Position numbers and translations under genes: made by a program. Below, piece after piece: positions 38,301 to 46,981 of a stretch of DNA of 64,000 nucleotides (the first letter of the stretch is position 1; each line of letters begins with the position of its first letter). Source of the DNA: Sarcocystis neurona (taxonomy: Eukaryota; Apicomplexa; Conoidasida; Eucoccidiorida; Sarcocystidae); contig KL647292.1 of the NCBI GenBank assembly GCA_000727475.1, positions 3,433,446-3,497,445 of the forward strand. Direction: 5' to 3'. The notes under the pieces were generated by a model. The model was not told where the DNA came from, searched no databases, and was given only the letters and a program-made list of their open reading frames with translations.

Positions 38301-39450
38301 GTCCCGCGTCCTCTTCACCGTAGGGCCCACCGCGTTCTATCTTGTGTGTCATTGAAAACATGCTGCACGACCTAAAACAGGAGGTTTTTCAGACTAGATT
38401 TGCAGCGTGCGTTAGAAAATAGCGTCTTCATTAGCAGCTCAAAGCGGAACCTGCGACGTAGGACTGCACTCAGCAGTTGGACACATCCAGTCGACTACTC
38501 TCGTCTTGTAGGGCCGCATACATTAGGAAATAGACATCGAGATTTCACCAACCTGTTCTGCGATACTGTTACCACACGGCAACCTCGACCCTCCACCAAG
38601 GTTCAACGACTCAACTCACAGGATCCTGATGTGTTTTGTAGGCCGTGTTCAATTGCTATCGATATGCAGAGCGCAGAATTAAAGTGTAGACGCTTCTCGC
38701 TTAATTCGGTGACTGTATGCGAATAAGGGAATGTGGCGCAGAATCTTTCGACAGCAGCCGGAAAATACGAACATTTCGCCTTAGAAGGGAAAATGACGGA
38801 AACTACCAATGTGCCACCCATATCTTTGCAGATATCTTTCAAGATTGACTTTGTTGGAGCAGCAGATCCATAAGCGGCCGGATTCTTCTTCCGGCTTCAC
38901 AAAGGAGCAGCGCCTGTGACGCTTCCATCAAGCAGGGCACCATGACCACGCGCCAATATTGGAAGGTATCTAGGTGAGAGCGGAAAAGTTGACTGCGAAC
39001 AGTATCCAGGCATCATATTAGAAGAAGATGACTGACAAAAAGCAGGTGAAGGCAGAAGTGATGTCCGTTCCAAGGAAATTTGGTCGTTCAAGGGTTGAAG
39101 CCGCTGCGCACTAGCTTATCCGGGCCATCACGCGATAGGTTGCGTGACGCCACTTGTTTGTAACCGTTGACGCAAAAACGGCTTGCATGTCACAGAGATC
39201 GATCCATTCATTGAAAGACTGCAGCGAGTACTGAAAAGTTCGGCGTTGAGGCACGACTTGTTTACGAAATCTTTTACCATGTGGAGGGTTTTCGCCTCCC
39301 TCTCTGAGAACTCGACTGAGTCCTCTTATCCTGTATACCTGTCCGAGATTGCAGCTGATGGCTGTGCGCCTTCAGTGAGGGTGCTGAGGTCATATAAAAG
39401 CGTGAAAGAAGTCTCTCCGTGCCTGAAATAGCGCTGGAATTGTCCGTTAG
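35304..39450. other. Stretch without a supported gene
   Basis: Several plus frames of 75-113 codons (for example 35817-36119, 36571-36801, 37784-38125, 39183-39431) look mildly protein-like. They have no consistent start, splice chain or motif. A 15-bp tandem pair lies at 35856-35885. Confidence 0.35.
35856..35885 (+). repeat. 15-bp direct repeat, two copies
   Basis: CCTCTACATGTTCAA at 35856 is followed at once by CCTCTATATGTTCAA, one base different. The period is five codons and lies in the open plus frame 35817-36119, where it would give HVQPL-YVQPS. Confidence 0.75.
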
Positions 39451-39890
39451 CAACTGACGAAAACGTGCTCGCCAGCGGCCCGCATCGCGTAGTTTATACG
39501 TCGCTACACACTGCGAGTCACATAGGCGCACTCCCAGAACAACTTGCGTACAATCAGAGACAGGAGATACTTGTATGTGGAGTCTATCGAAACAGTGCGC
39601 CGAGAACTGTCTATCGGGTCGTAGCAGCAGGATGCGCGCGTAGGTTCGTTGAGTTACCCATAACCTTCGACTTGATACCAAGTACGATGAAGCCTAAGGC
39701 TCTGCCGGAGCATCGGTACTCTTTTGCGCTTGGGCGCATTGCGGTAGCTGTGGGGTTCTCTCTTCAAAGGCCAAACCGCCGCCAACCGCATCTACACCAC
39801 GCGCGGTTCACCCCCAGCTTCGTTGTGTCTATTTTCCCCCCGCTCCTGTGTTTGACACGGGCAAGAAAAGTATTTGCAGCGTACGCCTGA
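39451..39890 (+). CDS. Candidate exon of unknown function
   Basis: After a TTGTCCGTTAG acceptor ending at 39450, a frame is open for 145 codons to a TGA at 39888-39890. The product mixes charged and hydrophobic residues, with short runs such as RRFVELPITFDLIPS and RYSFALGRIAVAVGF that look like a folded domain. The end is more basic and proline-containing. The previous exon was not found in the right phase, and the frame 39183-39431 upstream has no matching donor. No family is recognised. Confidence 0.28.
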
Positions 39891-39909
39891 AGCCTGGGGT
39901 GAACTGCAG

Positions 39910-40103
39910 TGCTAATATTTGGATGGGAGACATCGCACGCGTCAACCAGCTGCAACTTCATGCGTGACGCCGCCGAGAATGTTACTGATGAAAGCGGTAC
40001 TGCTGTTTGTGCTGCAGCTGAGCTCTACAAGGGGAAGTATCGTGTTCACAACAAGACGACACATGGATCTGCCAAGCTCAGATATAGCGGTGTAAGGCAG
40101 TGA
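39910..40103 (+). CDS. Candidate exon of unknown function
   Basis: Following an ACTGCAG acceptor ending at 39909, a frame is open for about 64 codons to a TGA at 40101-40103. A possible GTAAGG donor lies just before the stop. The composition is polar with several Lys and Ser/Thr. It may belong with the exon ending at 39890, but the phases I could find do not join them. Confidence 0.2.
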
Positions 40104-41253
40104 TTGGATGAGTTTGTTTTTCTGACACAGCGAAAAATGTTGACCTACCTTATGGCGTGCGGCCTTTGGAGTTACGTCAGCTGCAAACGAATAAAAACGG
40201 TCCTGCACGGGCATCAAAGACTGTCTTCTCTCTTGCTGCCCCGCTGAAACCGAAAAAGGTTAAGGGGCCTAATCATTTCGAGAACTGCCTGAGGTGCTTC
40301 TTCCCGTAGCTGTCGATCTGCGACAGGAACATGGATCTTCAAATCATGTCACCGTTCCCAGTAGCGCTGCACTGTAGAAAAAGCTGCTCTTTGGACCATC
40401 AGATCGCGATCAAGACGGTATTAGTGTATGTGAGATAAGTGAGGCAGCGCCCCGCATCAAGCGTTATACACAGTCAACAAAGGGTAACTTGTCTGTGAAG
40501 GACCGCCGCTGAAAGGGGAACGTTGTAGTACGTTCCCATACTTTGAAAGCTGACAGGAATCAATAAAATTCAGCCTGCAGTTTTCTGAAAATATTTATCC
40601 CCGTTACAGCGCACGGTCTCCTCTTACTATATGCTGTGTTTCCAGCCATGCTATGCTGAACTGCGGTAGAAAGACTGTAGTTCTTGAGATGAGTATGACA
40701 CGCTTCGAATCGTCTACGAATGTGTTATTAACGTCCACAGGTGCGTCCAAGCCATCCCGCCGTTCTCTAGTGCAGAGTAATCAGCGCAGTTCGGGACTCC
40801 CCCCTCACTGCCGCTTACTCGGGCACACCGGAGTGGCGCACGCTGAGGCAGGTCTAGACAGGTTTTCTTCAGGGCTGCTGGCGAGCGGCAGGAAGAAATG
40901 TGACTGTTCAAAGAGGCAAGACAGTAAAATCTTTCACCATAAAATCGAGTTGTTTACGGGAGGCATCGCTGCAATTTGCATCTGTCTGCATTCCTTGTAG
41001 GAAGTACTCTGCCAAAGTGGTGGCTAGGTCAAAGATTTTACGCATAGCGAAACGAGGGGCGGAGCGAATGAAGCTAGTAGCTCTTGTGTACAAAAACTAA
41101 TAGTCTATACAAGAAAGTTAATGACGTGTACGGGCGGGCGCCAGGTGGGAGACGCAGCAGCACTTGGTGGTAAACCCTGAGGAAGATACGGAGAGGAATG
41201 ACTAACCTATCAGTGCCCGGATATTGGTAGAAAAGACCAGCCTATCTTTTCAG
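40104..41253. other. Stretch without a supported gene
   Basis: Only one frame above 100 codons (40653-41000 plus), with no motif and an overlapping minus frame. Nothing else noticed. Confidence 0.35.
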
Positions 41254-41781
41254 CCGCATGTCGAACACCTTTTTTTCTCAAAAACATTCAATCAGTCGTA
41301 TGCTGTTCTCACCGCTGCTCCTCTCTTACTGCACGTGTCGAGCAGACGGTGCATCCGATTCCTGAGATGTCGTCAACTTGAAAGAGCAACGAGCAGATTC
41401 GTCTCGCTGATGCTCCGTGTAGCCCGTGAGAGTGCAGCGTTGAAGAATTTGCGCAAGGATTGCACAGGTCAATGGTTCATCCTTCACGCGCATCCAGTGG
41501 ACACGAGGAGGAGCAGCACAGTACGAAATGCGCAGGAAGGGACGCGACCATGCCTCCGTTGCGACCTGGTCAAAACATGTGATCTGACAATGATGTCCGA
41601 GCCACGAACATACCGAGGAAGGACGACCTGTTCGTCAAAATTAGAAAGACCGCTCTTTTTCAAAGGCAAAGCTCTGGGATTTTCTGACACAGGGAGTGGA
41701 GCACAGGTTGCTCCTGTGTTTACGACTGGAAAAGATCGTATATTTCTCGATAGGTATACTCAGATGACGCAGTTGGTGTAG
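41254..41781 (+). CDS. Candidate terminal exon, basic protein of unknown function
   Basis: A very good acceptor (CCTATCTTTTCAG ending at 41253) opens a frame of 175 codons to a TAG at 41779-41781. The first third includes a hydrophobic stretch (AVLTAAPLLLHV, near residue 20). The middle is Arg/Ser-rich with a CLRC pair, and the C-terminus (LFFKGKALGFSDTGSG, then a TTGKDRIFLDRY segment) looks like a folded end. Another frame starts with an ATG just after the same acceptor and has a hydrophobic start, but it stops after 35 codons. The upstream exon is unresolved and no family is recognised. Confidence 0.33.
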   Translation, partial: PHVEHLFFSKTFNQSYAVLTAAPLLLHVSSRRCIRFLRCRQLERATSRFVSLMLRVARESAALKNLRKDCTGQWFILHAHPVDTRRSSTVRNAQEGTRPCLRCDLVKTCDLTMMSEPRTYRGRTTCSSKLERPLFFKGKALGFSDTGSGAQVAPVFTTGKDRIFLDRYTQMTQLV

Positions 41782-42027
41782 TGGGCCGCGACTCCTACCA
41801 AATATCAGCAGCGGCGCCTTCGCCAGTCCACTCGTGCTGCTCCAGTAGAGACAAGCTCTGCAGCTCCGTAGCGACGGATATGCTTCGTCAGGTAAGTAAC
41901 ATGTGTGCCGTCTCACTGCCATCTACTAGATCTACCATCTACCATCGGCGTTTCCCGCGTCGATCGCGAGTTGTCTGTGTATATCCAAGCATGTTTCACA
42001 TAAAATTCGGAGAGCTACTAGACTCCT

Positions 42028-42487
42028 TTACGGCCTTGATTCAAAATAAGAGCTGTGAGCTTGTTCTCCTGCGTCCACGGCTGCCATTCTCAAAAAAGCT
42101 TCATCCACATTCACCGAGCTTTGACGCCGATAATACGCGAACAGGATCAGGCAGAAAATGCTTAGTAGTCCGAAGGCGGTCCCAAGGAGTATGATTACTG
42201 AAGAACATGAAGAGACAGAAAGCGACTCGAGGTATTCAATCAGCACACGATAACGGGCGAGGAATATGTCACCGAAAGAGGCGACTGCGATCGCCTCCAG
42301 TCGGATTTCCTGCTCTAAAGCTGTGACATGTGTGGCAATTGAGACACAACAATCCTTTCGCAGTGGTCGCGGAGCACCGCGGTGTTGGTTTGGATACTCA
42401 TATTTGACCTGACATTTGCAGGGAACAACCCCGTCCACAATGTCGGGGGCCGCTGGAAAATCTCGACAGGGTGTCACACCCTTTGGT
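42028..42487 (-). CDS. Terminal exon of a probable single-pass membrane protein
   Basis: On the minus strand an acceptor (CACCTCTGTAG) ends at 42488 and a frame runs to a TAA at 42030-42028, about 152 codons. In order it has a Cys-containing N-terminal part (PCRDF, PCKC and DCC within the first 50 residues), a helical charged stretch (LEQEIRLEAIAVASFGDIF) and a hydrophobic run of about 25 residues (SVIILLGTAFGLLSIFCLIL) followed by YYRR. A polar tail of about 30 residues ends it. This fits a type I topology with a short cytosolic tail. The preceding exon must end in phase 2 and was not found. An open frame just upstream (42474-42731) also carries a hydrophobic segment but is in another phase. 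Confidence 0.4.
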
Positions 42488-42932
42488 CTACAGAGGTGCT
42501 TGTGAACCTACGCAGTCTCCAGATCTTGTTGACGTATGGTAGAGTAAAGAAGTGAACAAAGCACCAGAGCGCGAATACTGAGGCAAGTTGCAAAGCACAA
42601 ATGCACACACAGGAGGCAGACAAGCGTTTAGGCAATCTGCACTGCATATCCTTGTATGAACATTGAACAGTTCGACAGTCCGCCCCGCACAACACACACC
42701 GAAGATGCGGCTTCTGTGTGTTCCTCTGCAAGGCACTGTGTGTCGCCGAATAGGGTGAACTGCCGGTACGTGCCTACCTCCACCAACAAACAACGTCATA
42801 TAATAAGTAGTCGGCGCAGCTTCCAAAGCGACCGGATCTCCTCTGCAAGTGTTTCAGAAACACACTCACTTGCGGGGTGGCTTAGGGTAGCGTATGCGTA
42901 GCTGTGAGTACCACTAACTACACCTTGTTATC

Positions 42933-43058
42933 ATGTCGTTTAAAGGCATCAACGCTTTCAGTCAATCAGCTCCTTACATTTACATCGCGCTCTATGGACT
43001 TGGATTCCTGTGCGTATGCGTACGAGTTCTGAGAGTACTGTCAACCAAGAGAATCTAG
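42933..43058 (+). CDS. Small hydrophobic open frame, possible first exon
   Basis: An ATG at 42933 opens 41 codons to TAG 43056-43058. It encodes a polar start and a hydrophobic run (APYIYIALYGLGFLCVCV). The sequence beyond the stop is again protein-like in another frame to about 43190, so a splice near GTGCGT or GTATGC (about 43010) is possible. Too short to be sure of. Confidence 0.2.
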   Translation: MSFKGINAFSQSAPYIYIALYGLGFLCVCVRVLRVLSTKRI

Positions 43059-43436
43059 AAGAGTCTTACATTGGGGGCTCCGACGAAAGCAAAAGATACA
43101 AGGTGCCCTTAAATGGGTATCTCAATCCCATACGAATAGTTGTGATGAAAAATAATGTTGTGCTATACGCAATCATCATCATTGCCTGAATATAAAATAC
43201 AGGTCTGTGCAGCAAGGCGAGCTATCAATAATGTTAACTGTGGGGACAGCACTTAGGTCTCAACCGGTCTGGCTAGCTCGCAGATAAGCAGAAACGTCTG
43301 TTATTTGGGAAGCGCGACAAAACGTACATAAGTGTCCCTTCCCTGATTGATCAGGAATAAAACAGAGCAGAGTACTTGGGGCAAATCCTCTATCACGCGC
43401 ATCAGCAGCTGATACGTCCAGCAGAGCCGTTCAAAC

Positions 43437-43691
43437 ATGAAGAGAACCTGTCAGACAGTCACATGTGCCGTTCGCTTGCGTGCAGTTTCAAAACTACTTT
43501 GTATGACACGAAAATTTCATAAAGACATCGCACCTGTAAAGGAACGTGGTCACAGGCAGGGCGCCTCGACTATTTTTTGTAAGAACAGCTCTTCGGCAAT
43601 AAAACCGTACGCGCTTTTTACGTATGCGTCAGTACATTTCTATGAGAAGGCCATCACAAAGGCACAGAGTCGCGCGAGTACATTCGTTTAA
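43437..43691 (+). CDS. Small basic protein of unknown function (84 codons)
   Basis: An ATG at 43437 opens 84 codons to TAA 43689-43691. The product is rich in Lys, Arg and Ser with four Cys in its first half, and has no hydrophobic segment. The left part holds a possible acceptor (GCGTGCAG near 43485), so it might also be an exon. No motif recognised. Confidence 0.22.
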   Translation: MKRTCQTVTCAVRLRAVSKLLCMTRKFHKDIAPVKERGHRQGASTIFCKNSSSAIKPYALFTYASVHFYEKAITKAQSRASTFV

Positions 43692-44184
43692 TCAATGTGT
43701 AAGCGGATGTACTACGGTGGAGATGTCCACTGAGCCTGCACGAACAGTGTAGCCAGTATGATTTTTAGTGATGGCAGTCAGATCACTACTGCGGATATCT
43801 GGACGCCTGGGCACTCACAAGGTGATACTTCTTACGTCTGGCGACTCTTCACCTGCCCGACGAATTTCACCAAAAACTAAAAATGGACAGAACAAGTTCG
43901 AATCTGTAGGAACACACAATGGAGAAGTCGTCTCACATCGGCTGCAGCGTCTGCTAAGGCAAGCACAAGTGTGACTTTCTTTTTGCCGTGCAGCAGCTCA
44001 GGTATACAGATCTGTGCTGCTTATTACGCATACTTGCTGTCAGTGTGTTAAAGAAGGGCTGAAGTTGCTGCACAAGAGAGCACATGTGTGGTGTGCATAA
44101 TGTAACTGCGGGCAGCATTCTCTGCAATCTACGTGTTGCACTGTCTGAACTCTCAGGTGTAAACGACTGCTGCTCCACCGAAGG

Positions 44185-44902
44185 TCACTCTTTTACGCGC
44201 CTACGTTGCTGTGGGACTCGATTGTAGATAAGAAATCTCCGCAAGATATAGGCGCAACAGGATACCACGTATGTCGTCAGGAGCCAAGTCATCACGAATT
44301 TAGCACTTTTGTTTTCGTGCCAGTAGAGTCCGCGGTGAATGGCCCATGCCACACGTAATATGAAAAATAGATCTGTTAGGTAAGGCAACATCAAAACAGA
44401 CCAGAGGCAGGCAGAACCATGTGAGAAAGTGGCCGCTAAAAACAAGTGGTCCAGAGTATGCGCATCAGGCTTTGGGCCGCAAGACGCGTTTGGTAGAAGT
44501 GTCTGGTAACAAACAAGAGTCCCAATTTTCAGACCTGAGAGATTCAAGAGACCCGTGATTTACTGCGTGACTGTTGGCTAGATGTACTTTTAGGGCACTA
44601 CTAGCAACGTCGCAGACGTGTGGCTGCCCCGTGTACACGGATGTCCGACCACCTTTCCACTCACCGTTAAAGAGGTCAAAATGTTCCAGAAGTTCCATGA
44701 ATGTAACTCGCGAAAGCTTCTGTTCTACAACGTTCGGCGAAAAGAAGCTACTGAGCAACAGAAACAAATACTGTGGCGAACTCAACGTCTTCAGAGGCGA
44801 AGACGGGAATACGTGGGGTGGAAGCTGCTCCTCTGCGTACGAGCCATCGAGGGAGTGTTGACGCTGCAGTACACACAGGTACGAATTAAATTCTAGGTTC
44901 AT
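44185..44902 (-). CDS. Two-exon multi-pass membrane protein of unknown function (195 codons)
   Basis: On the minus strand, exon 1 runs from ATG 44902 to 44665 and exon 2 from 44534 to TGA 44187-44185. The 130-bp intron has a textbook donor (AACG/GTGAGT) and a pyrimidine-rich acceptor (CTTGAATCTCTCAG). The join restores a Gly codon and the frame (238 + 350 = 588 nt). Exon 1 gives a mostly soluble part with FLLLSSFFS and a charged helix-like end. Exon 2 gives two hydrophobic regions, one around LWSVLMLPYLTDLFFILRVA and one around MTWLLTTYVVSCCAYIL, and then a basic tail (QQRRRVKE). Two or three membrane passes are likely. A competing plus-strand frame (44618-44896) covers exon 1 only. An exon upstream of this ATG cannot be excluded. 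Confidence 0.4.
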
Positions 44903-45131
44903 AAACAAATTTGATGGTTCTGAGCAGGAATCAGCGACCTCTTCGCTTGTGTATACATATGTACGGGCGTACCTGCACACGTGCGCGTGCCTGCATAAGC
45001 AGGACTGCTTCGCTGGATGTCATCGAACGCAATACCAAAACACGTCTTAACGATTGTGGTATCAAGCACATAAGAGTCACGGTGTAAAGCAGGTTTCTAA
45101 ATAGACGCCGAGGATCTTCTACGAAGGGGAA

Positions 45132-45398
45132 ATGCCGTGCGCATGCTGTGTGATGCCATCACTCATGCGCATGCTTGCTGCTCTCGTGTACGCTGCAACT
45201 CCTTTGTCATCATGCTTACGAGTCACAGAGAAATTACATGTTCCCCCGCAGCGTGTAAGCGTAGTCTGGAGAAGTACACTGCAGTGTGGAGTAGAACTTA
45301 CTAGATGCGGATGCAGTAAGCTATCGATGGCAAAAGACGACTGGCGAGCGAAGGAACGCCACAGGTTTGACGCGCGCGTTGTCAGCCTGCAGGGATAA
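45132..45398 (+). CDS. Possible secreted small protein or first exon
   Basis: An ATG at 45132 opens 88 codons. The first 25-30 residues resemble a signal peptide (short polar start, MRMLAALVYAATPLSS, then a polar region). Possible GTAAGC donors occur at about 45258 and 45315, so it may be the first exon of the gene whose last exons are at 45451-45868. The phases I tested did not settle this. A minus frame overlaps. Confidence 0.25.
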   Translation: MPCACCVMPSLMRMLAALVYAATPLSSCLRVTEKLHVPPQRVSVVWRSTLQCGVELTRCGCSKLSMAKDDWRAKERHRFDARVVSLQG

Positions 45399-45450
45399 GG
45401 GAGCAACGTACACTTAACGTCAAATCAACTGATACGGCGCATTTTTACAG

Positions 45451-45868
45451 CGCACGACGTCCTCACTTTTTCGTAAGTCGTTCCATTTTTCACGGGAACA
45501 CAAGGAGGCATTTGCCTCGTCCGTGATTTTCTGTGGTTCCCACCGTCAACACCTTTGCAGATGCGCTCTGCAGAAATGTTCGCACGCGCAGGTTTCCAAT
45601 CTGAAGGTAGGCAAGCGGCGACGCGGCCGCAACATTTGGTTCATACCTCCCGAAACTGCCTCAGCTGCTTTTGTGCCCCGTATGCCCTCACGGCAAACCC
45701 TGAAGGAACAAGCTTTTCGTTACCCGGACGGACGCCATTCAGCGGGTCCCTAATTTTACAGGTCTCGCCAATGCGGTCCAGGTGTTCTCACAGCCACCTT
45801 CGACTCACCATCGGGAACCGATGCGTCCACTGTCGGCGAACCGTTCGCCAGCATCATTTAAATTGTAA
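45451..45868 (+). CDS. Three small 3' exons of a gene of unknown function
   Basis: Proposed exons are 45451-45472 (22 nt), 45561-45606 (46 nt) and 45762-45868 (107 nt, TAA at 45866-45868). The splice sites are unusually good: acceptor CATTTTTACAG, donor TTTC/GTAAGTCG, acceptor CACCTTTGCAG, donor GAAG/GTAGGC, acceptor CCCTAATTTTACAG. The frame stays open with phase 2 entering the first exon, phase 0 at the first intron and phase 1 at the second. It ends in a polar Ser/Pro/Arg-rich tail (SQPPSTHHREPMRPLSANRS). Another frame through the last exon carries CVHCRRTVRQHHLNC, a C2HC-like spacing, and continues to 45929. The 5' part of the gene is unresolved. Confidence 0.3.
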
Positions 45869-46098
45869 GAAGGGTCGTCGGGACCTGAGGGTTGGTGCAC
45901 CAGAGCCGTTACGCGCACGTAAGCACTGACCCAAGACAGCAGAGCAGAGTGCTACTCGCTGGAACCGTGGGCGTTTTTTTGCCTTTCATTCGCTAGTGTG
46001 ATATCTGCACTCTCAATGGTTGTGTCACTCACGCGCGTGCAGACATAGAAAGCACCTTTTCAACGTATGCAACAGCTATACAGTGGAGGCTCTCTCAG

Positions 46099-46304
46099 GT
46101 GGTGAAGGTGAATATATGCGACCGTACAGGCTTATGCGAATGCAAGGAGCGGCTTCTATATTACGCACAATCACAAACAGAAGTCGGACATTGACCGACC
46201 ATTATCGAAAGCTTGCGAGTGAGATGCACACAGCCGGTGACACCTTCCCCAGCAGACACATCTTTACTTTTGCCTCAAAAGCCGCTCGAGTTTTTCGCCC
46301 TTAA
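46099..46304 (+). CDS. Candidate terminal exon, basic
   Basis: After the acceptor GGCTCTCTCAG (ending 46098) a frame is open for 67 codons to TAA 46302-46304. The product is Arg/Thr/Ser-rich (TITNRSRTLTDHYRKLASEM) and looks helical. A second plus frame overlaps from 46213 to 46530 and is equally open, so the assignment is weak. Confidence 0.22.
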
Positions 46305-46647
46305 TATCTCTGTTGTATCCTTGCTTCAGAAGCGCGCGTCGCATCAGAATTCTGCAAGCCTCTCAGTATGTAAGGAGACCAGACACTGTACTCATGTAGA
46401 CGTCCGCAGCATCCAAACGACTGTCAGTGACGGCTGCAGGGTGGATGCAATTTGTCGAGAGTTAAACAGTCAAACGCTACCGCTGGAGTGCAAGTCAGGA
46501 TGGTTTATAAAGGCGACCGACCGCAGCTAGACGCGTGAGGGTCTGACGCGTGTCCTGCTACATGCGGCCGCGCCTATCCACCCGGCCATACACGTTGGAG
46601 CGCACCTACAATCAAGCGTGACTGTAACACACCCACCACATCGGGCC

Positions 46648-46924
46648 TTACTGCGTATCAATACCTTTGCGCACATTGACATAGTGATGCTGTTTCCGCT
46701 GAAAGCGACGAGAAAGTCTGGAAGCAAACGTATCCAGCTGCGGCCCCAGGCTTGCAACCAACTTCCGCAGGTCGCTTACATCGCAGACGGGCGGGCGAAT
46801 CCGCGTCTCCCGGTAAATTTCCAGAACACGAGGCGGGCTGCTGAGGCGCCTCTTCAAGTAGCGCAGGCTGGCTCTGACTGTCTGCCGCCTCCTGAATCGC
46901 AAGAGATCGGCAAACGTCAGGCAT
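46648..46924 (-). CDS. Coding-like segment, frame unresolved
   Basis: Two minus-strand frames are plausible. One, open to TAA at 46650-46648, is Arg-rich with a helical stretch (DVSDLRKLVASLGPQLDTFASR broken by Pro/Gly). The other begins with an ATG at 46924, is Gln/Ala/Glu/Ser-rich and meets a GTAAGC donor near 46777. Both may be pieces of one spliced gene. A plus frame also spans the region. Confidence 0.22.
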
Positions 46925-46981
46925 TGTCGTATAAAAATATCCGAAAATACTGTTAAATTGCTAGGGACCCTTGTTTTCAAT

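Noticed and set aside
42933..43058. Similarity of a small hydrophobic frame to V-ATPase proteolipid helices
   Set aside because: Only a few generic Gly/Leu/Ala positions agree, the conserved acidic residue is absent and the frame is 41 codons long.
45860..45929. C2HC zinc-finger (CVHCRRTVRQHHLNC) in the alternative last-exon frame
   Set aside because: The spacing is loosely zinc-finger-like but lacks the usual aromatic and Leu core positions, and the competing frame gives a better splice phase with the 46-nt exon that precedes it.
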